Below are positions 33,985-41,705 of a DNA stretch of 64,000 nt, piece by piece. This DNA is from Actinomadura chibensis NBRC 106107 (GTDB lineage: Bacteria > Actinomycetota > Actinomycetes > Streptosporangiales > Streptosporangiaceae). The notes below the pieces were generated by a model. It saw only the letters and a program-made list of their open reading frames with translations. It searched no databases and was not told where the DNA came from. Each line of letters begins with the position of its first letter. Position 1 is the stretch's first letter. Location: positions 30,306 through 94,305 of the forward strand of contig NZ_BCQP01000054.1 in NCBI RefSeq assembly GCF_001552135.1. The letters are read 5' to 3'. A program made the translations under genes and the position numbers.

Positions 33985-34036
33985 TGAACCGCATCACTGA
34001 ACCGCATCAGTTAACCGTTTCAGTGAATCGGTTAAG
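33985..34036. promoter_or_regulatory. Four tandem 13-bp iterons in the dioxygenase/LacI intergenic region
   Basis: Units at 33985, 33998, 34011 and 34024 read TGAACCGCATCAC, TGAACCGCATCAG, TTAACCGTTTCAG and TGAATCGGTTAAG. The last two also form an inverted repeat (TTAACCG at 34011, CGGTTAA at 34029). Likely binding sites for the adjacent LacI protein or a second regulator. Confidence 0.7.
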
Positions 34037-34095
34037 AATGTCGCCGTCAAGATGGGTCCGGCGGATTGTCAGCGGTGCCGTCTAGGGTTGGGGGG

Positions 34096-35103
34096 ATGTC
34101 GGAGAAGCGCAAACGCGCGACCATCCGGGAAGTGGCGCAGGCGACGGGGCTGTCGCCCGCCGCCGTGTCGTACGCGCTGCGCGGCATCCAGACATCGGAG
34201 GAGACCCAGGAGCGGGTCCGGGCCGCCGCGGAGGAACTCGGCTACGAGGCCCACCCGATCGCCCGCGCGCTGGCGAGCGGGCGCACCGACCAGGTCGGCC
34301 TGCTCTGCGGCTCCCTTGAGGACTACTGGCAGCAGTCCCTCGCCGTCGGCATCGGCCGGGCGCTGCTCGCCCGCGACCGCTACGCCCTGATCGTCGACGC
34401 GGGCGGCGACCCCGAGCGCGAGCTGGCCCTCGCCCGGCGGCTGCGCGACCAGCGGGTGGACGGCCTGATCGTCCAGCCGCTCGACCCGTCCGCCGCGCTC
34501 TGGAGCGAGCTCGCCGCCGCGATCCCGGTCGTCTCCATCGGCGACGCGCTGCACGGCGGCCAGGCCCAGGGCGAGGTCGTGTTCGACAACCGGCGCGGCG
34601 TCACGCTCGCTCTGGAGCACCTGCGCGACCTCGGCCACCAGCGCGTCACCGTGTTCACCCCGACCGGGGCGAGCACCCCCGACCGCCCGGCCGACGTGCA
34701 CGTCAACGCCGAGGCCGAGCGGCTCGGGCTGCGCGTCGACGTCGTCGTCGTGCCGCAGTCGCTCGCCGCCGCCACCGAGGTCGCGACGCGGGTGCTCGCC
34801 GGGCCCGACCGTCCGTCCGCCGTGTTCTGCTTCGCCGACTCCATCGCCTACGGCGTCTACGCCGCCACCCGCGAGCTCGGCCTCGGCGTGCCCGCCGACG
34901 TCGCCGTCTGCGGGTACGACAACCATCCGATGTCGGCGCTGCTCACGCCGCCGCTCACCACCGTCGACTGGGACATCGACGGCATCGTGCACTCCGCCGT
35001 CCGGCTCGTCGTCGACGTCATCGACGGCAAGCCGCGGCGGCGCCGGGTCGTCCGGGAGCCGTCGCTGCGCGTCCGCGCCTCGACCGGCCCCGCACCGACC
35101 TAG
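34096..35103 (+). CDS. LacI-family transcriptional regulator
   Basis: A 335-residue LacI/GalR repressor. The HTH TIREVAQATGLSPAAVSYA and hinge helix ELGYEAHPIARALASG cover residues 8-60; the periplasmic-binding-like core follows (GLLCGSLEDYWQQ, DGLIVQPLD, VVFDNRRG, AVFCFADSIAYG, GYDNHPMSALLTPPLTTVDWD). ATG 34096 follows GGTTGGGGGG; an upstream start at 34066 would add ten unconserved residues. It is divergent from the thiol dioxygenase and convergent (4-bp gap) with the ammonia-lyase homologue, which suggests control of both. The ligand is not deducible. Confidence 0.92.
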   Translation: MSEKRKRATIREVAQATGLSPAAVSYALRGIQTSEETQERVRAAAEELGYEAHPIARALASGRTDQVGLLCGSLEDYWQQSLAVGIGRALLARDRYALIVDAGGDPERELALARRLRDQRVDGLIVQPLDPSAALWSELAAAIPVVSIGDALHGGQAQGEVVFDNRRGVTLALEHLRDLGHQRVTVFTPTGASTPDRPADVHVNAEAERLGLRVDVVVVPQSLAAATEVATRVLAGPDRPSAVFCFADSIAYGVYAATRELGLGVPADVAVCGYDNHPMSALLTPPLTTVDWDIDGIVHSAVRLVVDVIDGKPRRRRVVREPSLRVRASTGPAPT

Positions 35104-35107
35104 GGGG

Positions 35108-36571
35108 TCACGGGTGCAGCCCGGCCAGGCGGGGGAGCAGGTCCGCGGCGGCGGCGATGTCGGCGTCCAGCGGCCGGTCCGCCACGCGCGGGTCGAGGAC
35201 GCCGTCGGCGAGGGCGAGGGCCGCGCGCAGCGGCCCGCCGGACGGCGCCCGCCCCTGCATCCGCAGCGCCCGCGCCGCCGCGACCAGCTCGCAGCCGAGC
35301 CCGAGCCGGTAGGCGGCGACGGCGTCGGTCGTCGCGCGCGCCGACTGGGTCGAGAAGCCCGCGTGCTCCTCCACGCCGCGCGACAGCACCGCGCTGCCGA
35401 GCGCCGCCGGGGTGGCGAGCCGCCGCACGTCGGCGAGGCAGGAGTGCGCCACGTACTCCAGGATCATGATCCCCGAGGACGCCTCCGTCTCGCCCTGGAA
35501 CGGGTACAGGCCGGTGAACGACGGCTCGGCGAGGGTCCCGAGCCGGGCGGCGGCGAGCGCCATCGTCTGGAACAGGGCGGCGCGGGCCGAGTCCAGGGCG
35601 AGGCCGACGTAGGCGGTGTGGAAGTTGCCGTTGTGCCAGACCGTCCGCCCCTGGACGTCCACGAGCGGGTTCTCGGCGGCGGCGTTGATCTCGCGGGCGA
35701 CGACCCGCTCGGCGTACGCGGCGGCGTCCAGCGCGGGACCGTGCACCTGCGGGAACGCGCGGTAGCCGTACGGGTCCTGGATGCGCGCGGGCGCGGGCTG
35801 GTCGAAGGCGAGCAGCGCCCGCATCGCCGCGGCGGCGTCCCGCTGGCCCGGGTGGGGGCAGGCGTCCTGCACCTGCTGCGCGTACGGTTCGGTCGACGCG
35901 CGGACGGCGAAGTGCGACAGCGCGGCGACCACCGTCGACGCGGCGAGCAGCTCGCGCAGGTCCGCCACGGCGAGCGCGGCCTCGCCGAGCGTGGCCGCGT
36001 TGGAGCTGATGAACGCGAGCGCGTCGGCCGAGCGCAGCCGGTGGCCGGGGCCCTGCTGCGGCGCGCCGTCCGGCCCGGTGAGCCAGGCGCGCTCGCCGAG
36101 CAGGCAGAGCGCGGTCGAGGCGAGCGCGGTGAGGTCGCCGGTGCCGATCGCCCCGTGCACCGGGACGGGCGGCAGCAGGCCCAGGTTGAGGACGTCCGCG
36201 AGCGCCCCGAGCACGCCCGGCTCCACCCCGGAGCCGCCCGCCGCGATCTGGTTCGCCCGCACCGTCAGCATCGCCCGGACGATCTCCGGCGCGACCAGCG
36301 GCCCCGCCCCGGAGGCGTGGCTGCGCAGCAGGCGCAGGCCGTGCGCGTCGGCGTCCTCCCACTCGACGTCCACGACGCGGTTGGCGCCGACGCCGGTCGT
36401 CCGGCCGTAGACCGGCTGGGCCGCGGCGACCTCGGCGGCCACCCGGTTCGCCTCCGCCGCGCGTTCGACACCGTCGGGCGATATGTAAACGGTCACATCG
36501 CCCCGCGCGGCACGTACCACCTCGGCGCAGGTCAGCGCCGTCCCGTCGATAACGATTCGGCCGTTCTCCAC
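35108..36571 (-). CDS. Aromatic amino acid lyase homologue lacking a canonical MIO triad (ergothionase-like candidate)
   Basis: A 487-residue member of the histidine/phenylalanine ammonia-lyase superfamily (YGRTTGVGAN, LRSHASGAG, AFISSNAATLGEA, HNGNFHTAYVG, QGETEASSGIM). The residues that normally cyclise to the MIO electrophile (Ala-Ser-Gly, GxxGASGDLAPL) are replaced: the protein reads HGAIGTGDLTAL, with Gly143-Thr144-Gly145 and no Ser. Compare HutH in this window, which keeps CSG. It thus probably eliminates a better leaving group than ammonia, such as trimethylamine. Divergent from a betaine-type ABC importer. Ergothionase (ergothioneine to thiourocanate plus trimethylamine) is my leading guess; any histidine-betaine lyase is possible. 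Confidence 0.8.
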   Translation of the reverse strand: MENGRIVIDGTALTCAEVVRAARGDVTVYISPDGVERAAEANRVAAEVAAAQPVYGRTTGVGANRVVDVEWEDADAHGLRLLRSHASGAGPLVAPEIVRAMLTVRANQIAAGGSGVEPGVLGALADVLNLGLLPPVPVHGAIGTGDLTALASTALCLLGERAWLTGPDGAPQQGPGHRLRSADALAFISSNAATLGEAALAVADLRELLAASTVVAALSHFAVRASTEPYAQQVQDACPHPGQRDAAAAMRALLAFDQPAPARIQDPYGYRAFPQVHGPALDAAAYAERVVAREINAAAENPLVDVQGRTVWHNGNFHTAYVGLALDSARAALFQTMALAAARLGTLAEPSFTGLYPFQGETEASSGIMILEYVAHSCLADVRRLATPAALGSAVLSRGVEEHAGFSTQSARATTDAVAAYRLGLGCELVAAARALRMQGRAPSGGPLRAALALADGVLDPRVADRPLDADIAAAADLLPRLAGLHP

Positions 36572-36731
36572 GCCCCGCAGCTACTTTCCCTGAATTCCTG
36601 GTCGTTATGCTCAACAACCGAAGTTCCGGACATGCCGGTACATCAAGCTGACCGTATCCCCGGTTACGGTTTGTCGAGAAGGCCGAAGTCGATCATCGGC
36701 GTCGAGGGCGCCCCCGCGAGGACGTGAATCG
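36572..36731. promoter_or_regulatory. Divergent lyase/ABC-importer promoter region
   Basis: The 160-bp gap holds the inverted repeat ACCGTA-N8-TACGGT (36651-36670) and a CGGTTA hexamer (36661-36666) shared with the iterons near the LacI gene. This hints at common control; no confident -35/-10 pair was found. Confidence 0.4.
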
Positions 36732-37877
36732 TTGATCACCTTTGAGGGCGTGACCAAGCGCTACCCCGGAGGCACCGTCGCGCTGGACGACGTCAGCCTC
36801 GACTGCCCCACGGGCCGCATCACCGTGTTCGTCGGCACGTCCGGCGGCGGCAAGACCACCGCGCTGCGGACGATCAACCGGATGGTCGAGCCGACGTCCG
36901 GCCGGGTGCTCATCGACGGCAAGGACGTCCGCGAGCAGCGCCCCGCCGAGCTGCGGCGCGGCATCGGGTACGTCATCCAGCACGCCGGGCTGTTCCCGCA
37001 CCGCACCATCGAGGACAACATCGCCACCGTCCCCTACCTGCTCGGGTGGAACAAGAAGAAGGCGCGCGAACGGGCGCTGGAGCTGATGGAGCGGGTCGGG
37101 CTCGACCGCGCGATGGCGAGGCGGTACCCGTTCCAGCTCTCCGGCGGCCAGCAGCAGCGCGTCGGCGTCGCGCGGGCGCTCGCCGCCGACCCGCCGGTCA
37201 TGCTGATGGACGAGCCGTTCAGCGCCGTCGACCCCGTCGTCCGCGCCGAGCTGCAGGACGAGTTCCTCCGCCTCCAGGACGAGCTGCACAAGACGATCGT
37301 GTTCGTCACGCACGACATCGACGAGGCGATCAAGCTCGGCGACAAGATCGCGGTGTTCCGGACCGGCGGGAAGCTCGTCCAGGTCGACAGCCCCGAGAAC
37401 CTCCTCGCCCACCCGGCCGACGACTTCGTCGCCGGGTTCATCGGCCAGAACCGCGGCATCCGCACCCTGTCCTTCGCGACGACGAGCGGGCTGCGGCTCA
37501 GCGACGACGCCGTCCGGCCCGGGTCGGCCGACGCCGCCGACGCCGCCGGGCTCGACTGGGTCCTCGTCGTCGACGACGAGCGGCGCCCCCTCGGCTGGAC
37601 GCGGCCCGCCGGGGTCGAGGGCACGCTCGCGGAGGCGCGGCTCGACCCGGTCGGCGCCACGTTCCGGGTCGGCGCCGACTCGGTGCGGGTCGCGCTGGAC
37701 GCGGCCGTCCTGTCCCCGGCCGGGCTCGCGGTCGGCGTCGACGACGACGGCGCGGTGGTCGGCACGGCCGCGGGCACCGACCTGCTCGCCGTCCCCACCC
37801 ACGGCTCGTCCGGCCCGGATCATTGTGGGGGGACGACCCCCCACGCCCCCCGGAACGGCCCGGAGGACGACGGCTGA
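36732..37877 (+). CDS. opuCA: OpuC/ProV-type ABC importer, ATP-binding subunit
   Basis: A 381-residue ATPase of the quaternary-amine importer family. Walker A GTSGGGKTT (about 35-43), Q-loop VIQHAGLFPHRT, signature LSGGQQQRV (about 136), Walker B MLMDEPFSAVD and H-loop FVTHDIDEAIKLGD. A C-terminal region (about 240-365) stands in for the CBS pair and is weakly conserved. TTG start with GAGGA upstream. Near its 3' end a GC hairpin falls inside the coding sequence, making an atypical CGGTTPHAPRNG tail. Stop overlaps the permease gene (TGATG). Confidence 0.92.
   Translation: MITFEGVTKRYPGGTVALDDVSLDCPTGRITVFVGTSGGGKTTALRTINRMVEPTSGRVLIDGKDVREQRPAELRRGIGYVIQHAGLFPHRTIEDNIATVPYLLGWNKKKARERALELMERVGLDRAMARRYPFQLSGGQQQRVGVARALAADPPVMLMDEPFSAVDPVVRAELQDEFLRLQDELHKTIVFVTHDIDEAIKLGDKIAVFRTGGKLVQVDSPENLLAHPADDFVAGFIGQNRGIRTLSFATTSGLRLSDDAVRPGSADAADAAGLDWVLVVDDERRPLGWTRPAGVEGTLAEARLDPVGATFRVGADSVRVALDAAVLSPAGLAVGVDDDGAVVGTAAGTDLLAVPTHGSSGPDHCGGTTPHAPRNGPEDDG
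37825..37844 (+). repeat. GC hairpin inside the 3' end of the ATPase gene
   Basis: GTGGGGGG-ACGA-CCCCCCAC, with perfect 8-bp arms, lies 33 bp before the stop and is preceded by GGATCAT. This resembles the second half of the dispersed element found at 6886, 9498 and 38517, but the loop, repeat border and ribosome binding site are missing. It may be a degenerate relative. Confidence 0.45.
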
Positions 37878-38527
37878 TGGACATCGACTGGGCCTGGATC
37901 GGCGACCACCGCGACACGCTGACCGAGCACGCCCTCATCCACCTGCGGCTCGCGCTGCTGCCGGTCGTGTTCGGGCTGCTCATCTCGCTGCCGCTCGGCG
38001 TGCTGTGCCGCCGCTTCGGCTGGCTCTACCCGCCGACGCTCACCATCGCGAACGTGCTGTACGCGATCCCGTCGCTCGCGCTGTTCATGATCTTCATCCA
38101 GTACACCGGGCTGACCGCGTCGACCGTGATGATCCCGCTGACGCTCTACAGCCTGTCGGTGCTCGTCCCGAACGTCGTGGACGGCCTCGCGTCGGTGTCC
38201 GAGCCCGTCCGGCAGGCGGCGACCGCGATGGGCTTCGGCCCGCTGCGCCGGCTGCTGCGGGTCGAGCTGCCGATCGCCGTCCCGATCGTGATCGCCGGGA
38301 CGCGGGTGGCGGCGGTGTCGTCCATCAGCCTCGTCGCGGTCGGCCAGCTCATCGGGCAGGGCGGGCTCGGCTACGACATCATCCGCGGCTACCAGCTCCA
38401 GTTCCAGACGCAGATCGTCGCGGCCACCGTCCTGATCGTGCTGCTGGCCCTGGTCACGGACGCGCTCCTGGTAACGCTCCAACGCGTGCTCACTCCGTGG
38501 GCACGGGCGCGGGGGAGGGCGGCATGA
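37877..38527 (+). CDS. opuCB: OpuC-type ABC importer permease 1
   Basis: A 216-residue inner-membrane permease with about five to six helices and the EAA-like loop AATAMGFGPLRRLLRVELPIA (in part) near residues 115-135. Motifs such as NVLYAIPSLALF and GQGGLGYDII place it with OpuCB/ProW-type permeases for glycine betaine and related trimethylammonium compounds. ATG overlaps the ATPase stop. Its stop lies in the third dispersed element, which separates it from the second permease. Confidence 0.93.
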   Translation: MDIDWAWIGDHRDTLTEHALIHLRLALLPVVFGLLISLPLGVLCRRFGWLYPPTLTIANVLYAIPSLALFMIFIQYTGLTASTVMIPLTLYSLSVLVPNVVDGLASVSEPVRQAATAMGFGPLRRLLRVELPIAVPIVIAGTRVAAVSSISLVAVGQLIGQGGLGYDIIRGYQLQFQTQIVAATVLIVLLALVTDALLVTLQRVLTPWARARGRAA

Positions 38528-38604
38528 CCGCAGCGAAGCGAGGATCATGCCGCCTCCACTTCGGGGGCCTGGGGGTCGCCCCCCGGAAAGGCAGGGCCGC
38601 ATGA
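38517..38604 (+). repeat. Ribosome-binding-site-carrying dispersed element, copy C
   Basis: The left arm GGCGGCATGA (38518-38527, containing the stop of permease 1) pairs perfectly with TCATGCCGCC (38545-38554) across the same 17-nt loop as copy B. GC hairpin and AAAGGCAGG follow. The left border GGGCGGCATGA (38517-38527) is repeated at the right border as GGGCCGCATGA (38594-38604, with the start codon of permease 2), 10 of 11 matches. Confidence 0.88.
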
Positions 38605-39287
38605 ACGACCTCTGGAACCAGATCGACCTGTTCTGGACGTGGCTGACCGCGTCGTCCCAGTGGCACGGCGGCGACGGCATCCCGCACCGGCTGCTCCAGC
38701 ACCTCTACTACAGCGGGGTGTCGCTGCTGTTCGCGGCGATCATCGGGCTGGCGCTCGGGCTGCTCGTCGGGCACACCGGGCGCGGCGGCTTCCTCGCGAT
38801 CAGCGTCGCCAACATCGCCCGCGCGATCCCGACGTTCGGGCTGGTGCTGTTCGTCGTCGTCATCGAGTACAGCATCACGCCCGTGCTGGTCGCGCTGGTC
38901 GCGCTGGCCGTCCCGCCGATCCTCGTGAACACCTTCGAGGGCGTCCGGGGCGTGGACGCCGACGCCAAGGACGCGGCCCGCGGCATGGGCATGACCGGCT
39001 GGGGCGTCCTCTGGCACGCGGAGCTGCCGATGGCGCTGCCGCTGATCCTGCTCGGGCTGCGGACGTCGGCGATCCAGGTGGTCGCGACCGCGACGATCGC
39101 CGCGTACCCGGGCTTCGGCGGCCTCGGCCGCTACATCATCGACGGGCTCGCCCGCGGCGACTACCAGCTGGTCGTCGGGGGCACCGTGCTCGTGGTGCTG
39201 CTCGCGCTGGTCGTCCAGCTGGCGTTCGCGGGCCTGCGCCGTCTCGTCGTCTCGCCGGGGCTGCTCGGCTCCGCCCGTTCCTCCTGA
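38601..39287 (+). CDS. opuCD: OpuC-type ABC importer permease 2
   Basis: A 228-residue permease homologous to permease 1 (ARAIPTFGLVLFVVVIEY, AARGMGMTGWGVLWHAELP, YPGFGGLGRYIIDGLA). It forms the heterodimeric pore with OpuCB. ATG 38601 lies in the duplicated right border of a dispersed element and uses the element's AAAGGCAGG as ribosome binding site. Before that insertion the gene probably overlapped permease 1 by ATGA, as the border duplication suggests. Confidence 0.93.
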   Translation: MNDLWNQIDLFWTWLTASSQWHGGDGIPHRLLQHLYYSGVSLLFAAIIGLALGLLVGHTGRGGFLAISVANIARAIPTFGLVLFVVVIEYSITPVLVALVALAVPPILVNTFEGVRGVDADAKDAARGMGMTGWGVLWHAELPMALPLILLGLRTSAIQVVATATIAAYPGFGGLGRYIIDGLARGDYQLVVGGTVLVVLLALVVQLAFAGLRRLVVSPGLLGSARSS

Positions 39288-39310
39288 CCGACCGAAGGGC
39301 AAACAGGAAA

Positions 39311-40237
39311 ATGCACAAACTCATCCGTGGCGCGGTCGTCGGCCTCGTGGCCGCCCTGGCGCTGTCCGCCTGTGGCGACGGGGACTCCGGCGGCGACGAC
39401 AAGAACCCGCTGTCGGGCGGCGGGGGCGGCGGCACCGTCATCGTCGGCGGCGCCAACTTCCCCGAGAGCAACCTGCTCGGCGAGCTGTACGCGCAGGCCC
39501 TTGAGGCCAAGGGCGTCAAGGTCACCCGCAAGTTCAACATCGGCGCCCGCGAGGTCTACTACGACCAGGTCGTCAAGGGCGGCATCGGCGTCATGCCGGA
39601 GTACAACGGGGCGCTGCTGACGACGTCCGTCAACAAGGACAGCGAGGCTTCGACGACCGATCAGATCAACACCGAGCTGAAGGCGAAGCTGCCCCCGGCC
39701 GTGGAGATCCTCAACTCGTCCCCGGCCGAGGACAAGGACTCCGTCACCGTCAACCCGCAGACCGCCGCCAAGTACAACCTGAAGTCGATCACCGACCTCG
39801 GCCCGGTCGCCAAGGAGCTGACGATCGCGGGCCCGTCGGAGTTCAAGACCCGGCAGCAGGGGCTCGTCGGCCTGAAGAAGGTGTACGGGCTCGAATTCAA
39901 GAAGTTCCAGCCGTTCGACGCCGGCGCGCAGGCCACCCTGGTGAAGCTGCTCACCGAGAACAAGGTGCAGGCGGCCGACCTCTTCACCACCGACCCGACG
40001 ATCCAGGAGAAGAAGCTGGTCGTCCTCGAAGACCCGAAGAACGTCTTCAGCGCCCAGAACGTCACGCCGCTCGTCAACAAGAAGGCCGTGAACGACACCG
40101 CGAAGGCGGCGCTGAACGCCGTCTCCGCCAAGCTCACCACCCAGGACCTCCTGGACATGATGAAGCGCATCGCCATCGACAAGGACGACCAGGAGAAGGT
40201 CGCCGAGGAGTGGCTGAAGAAGTCCGGCCTGGCCTGA
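39311..40237 (+). CDS. opuCC: OpuC-type substrate-binding lipoprotein
   Basis: A 308-residue lipoprotein with signal VVGLVAALALSAC (lipobox LSAC) and a Gly/Asp linker, then an OpuAC-type binding domain beginning VIVGGANFPESNLLGELYAQ in part. Aromatic residues of the kind that cage trimethylammonium groups are present in REVYYDQV and MPEYNGAL, as in OpuCC and EgtU. It delivers the ligand to OpuCB/CD. Glycine betaine, carnitine, choline or ergothioneine are possible; the nearby lyase makes a betaine carbon source more likely than osmoprotection. A terminator follows. Confidence 0.92.
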   Translation: MHKLIRGAVVGLVAALALSACGDGDSGGDDKNPLSGGGGGGTVIVGGANFPESNLLGELYAQALEAKGVKVTRKFNIGAREVYYDQVVKGGIGVMPEYNGALLTTSVNKDSEASTTDQINTELKAKLPPAVEILNSSPAEDKDSVTVNPQTAAKYNLKSITDLGPVAKELTIAGPSEFKTRQQGLVGLKKVYGLEFKKFQPFDAGAQATLVKLLTENKVQAADLFTTDPTIQEKKLVVLEDPKNVFSAQNVTPLVNKKAVNDTAKAALNAVSAKLTTQDLLDMMKRIAIDKDDQEKVAEEWLKKSGLA

Positions 40238-40251
40238 CCTCTCCGCTTCCG

Positions 40252-40284
40252 AGGCCCGTCGCCCCACCGGGGCGGCGGGCCTTT
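40252..40284 (+). terminator. Intrinsic terminator of the importer operon
   Basis: A 14-bp stem (40252-40265 with 40269-40282, one G-U pair), a 3-nt loop and a short T-run lie 15 bp after the binding-protein stop. Confidence 0.85.
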
Positions 40285-40388
40285 GCCGTCTGCCGGGCCG
40301 CTGTGCAGAACGTGCCAGATTCGCGGCGCGCCGTGCCCGATTCCCCCGGACCGCTTGACGCGCCGCCGCGGAGCCCCCACCTTACTTA

Positions 40389-40403
40389 AAGGAAAGTTTC
40401 CTT
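40389..40403. promoter_or_regulatory. Palindrome upstream of the LPMO gene
   Basis: AAGGAAA-G-TTTCCTT is a perfect 15-bp inverted repeat 73 bp upstream of the LPMO start, in an AT-rich island in otherwise GC-rich DNA. Its place suits an operator for polysaccharide control; the regulator is unknown. Confidence 0.55.
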
Positions 40404-40476
40404 AGAGTTGGCTGCAGAGTCGGCTCGCCTCCGCCTCCGGGTACCCCCCGCGTACCTCCCGCCAAGGAGAAGCAGG

Positions 40477-41070
40477 ATGCCAAGGAAGACCAGCCTCGCC
40501 GTGGCCGCCGCCGTCACCGCCGGCCTGCCGCTGGCACTCGCCGTGCCCGCGTTCTCGCACGGCTACACCACGTCGCCGCCGAGCCGCAGCTACCTGTGCG
40601 GCACCCACAAGGTCCAGAACTGCGGCCAGGTCCAGTGGGACCCGGACGGCGTCGAGGGCCCGAAGGGCTTCCCGAACGGCGGCCCGCGCGACGGCACGAT
40701 CTGCGCCGGCGCCGACGGCCGCTGGAGCCCGCTCGACGACCAGCGCGGCGGCACCGGCTGGCCCGCGACGAAGGTCACGAGCGGCTCCAACTTCAGCATC
40801 AGCTGGTCGTTCACCGCCGCGCACTCGACGACGTCGTTCCGCTACTTCCTCACCAAGGACGGCTGGAACAGCACGCAGCCGCTGACCCGCGCCTCGCTGG
40901 ACCTCGTCCCGTTCATCGAGGCGAAGATGGGCGGACGGCAGCCGTCCAACCCGACCGTCCACAGCGGCACGCTCCCGCAGCGCACCGGCAGGCACGTCCT
41001 GCTCGCCGTCTGGGACATCGCCGACACCGGCAACGCCTTCTACCAGTGCTCCGACCTCGACTTCGGCTGA
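40477..41070 (+). CDS. Lytic polysaccharide monooxygenase (AA10, chitin/cellulose-active)
   Basis: A 197-residue secreted copper enzyme. The Sec signal peptide ends AFS, exposing the mature N-terminal His28 (HGYTTSPPSRS), the first ligand of the histidine brace; the second is His in TAAHSTTSF (about residue 116). The family domain ends VLLAVWDIADTGNAFYQCSDLDF. There is no additional carbohydrate-binding module. It cleaves crystalline chitin or cellulose oxidatively. ATG 40477 follows AAGGAG. A hairpin lies downstream. Confidence 0.95.
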   Translation: MPRKTSLAVAAAVTAGLPLALAVPAFSHGYTTSPPSRSYLCGTHKVQNCGQVQWDPDGVEGPKGFPNGGPRDGTICAGADGRWSPLDDQRGGTGWPATKVTSGSNFSISWSFTAAHSTTSFRYFLTKDGWNSTQPLTRASLDLVPFIEAKMGGRQPSNPTVHSGTLPQRTGRHVLLAVWDIADTGNAFYQCSDLDFG

Positions 41071-41093
41071 TCCCCGGAGTCCGCTAGCCGGAA

Positions 41094-41130
41094 CGGGAGG
41101 ACCGCGCCAGGGGCTACGCGCGGCCTCCCG
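41094..41130. terminator. Hairpin between LPMO and convergent SUKH gene
   Basis: CGGGAGG-A-CCGCGC (41094-41107) pairs with GCGCGG-CCTCCCG (41118-41130), a 13-bp stem with one bulged A and a 10-nt loop. It sits between convergent genes and is probably a terminator without T-run. Confidence 0.55.
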
Positions 41131-41174
41131 CTCCGCTCCCGCGTCCGGTCGTGGAAGACGTCGCGAGGCGATGT

Positions 41175-41699
41175 CTAGATGCGTCCCTCCAACTGCATGA
41201 ACGCCGCGTTCCACCAGGACTCGGGGTCGCGGAAGGCGTGCGGGTCGATCAGGGTGAGGCGTTCGCGGAGCCTCGCGGCGGGGGCGGCGCGGGTCGCCCG
41301 GCCCTCGTCCTCGTGGATGAGTTTCTGCAGGTGGAAGAGGAACTCCACGAAGGCCGACAGGGTGGTGTTGATCGTCTCCAGGTCGGCTGGCTCGTCGAGT
41401 GTGAGGAGTACCACCGCGCCCGTGTCGCCGTCGAGGCAGTAGTACATCGGCTGCTCCGGGACGGCCCCGAGCGCGATGAGCGCCAGCGGGGCGCGGTCGG
41501 CGATCTGGACGTCGAGCACGTTGAACAGGCCGACCTCGCCCTCGATGTACGCGCTGAACACGGGCTGCACCTCGGCGGGGATCGCGGCCTCGGGGGACAG
41601 CCGGGCGAGGTCGAAACGCATGTGCTCGATGCGGTCCATCGGCACGTACAGCAGGCCGTCCTCGCCCCAGAGCTCGACCATGTCCCGGTAGTCCATCAA
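41175..41699 (-). CDS. SUKH-4-type immunity protein
   Basis: A 174-residue protein of the SUKH superfamily, which neutralises nuclease and other toxins. It shows the MYYCLDGDTGAVVLL strand pair, NTTLSAFVEFLFHLQKL helix and the C-terminal ERLTLIDPHAFRDPESWW motif typical of SUKH-4. It is the last gene of the toxin cassette, six bases after the other SUKH gene. ATG start at 41699; the next codon is also ATG. It probably protects against the adjacent HNH toxin or a related one. Confidence 0.82.
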   Translation of the reverse strand: MMDYRDMVELWGEDGLLYVPMDRIEHMRFDLARLSPEAAIPAEVQPVFSAYIEGEVGLFNVLDVQIADRAPLALIALGAVPEQPMYYCLDGDTGAVVLLTLDEPADLETINTTLSAFVEFLFHLQKLIHEDEGRATRAAPAARLRERLTLIDPHAFRDPESWWNAAFMQLEGRI

Positions 41700-41705
41700 A
41701 GGGCC

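Noticed and set aside
35108..36571. Calling this a second hutH
   Set aside because: The MIO-forming Ala/Cys-Ser-Gly is absent (Gly-Thr-Gly), and a normal hutH lies in the hut operon.
37825..37844. The GC hairpin as a terminator between importer genes
   Set aside because: It lies inside the ATPase coding sequence, and the permease start overlaps the ATPase stop.
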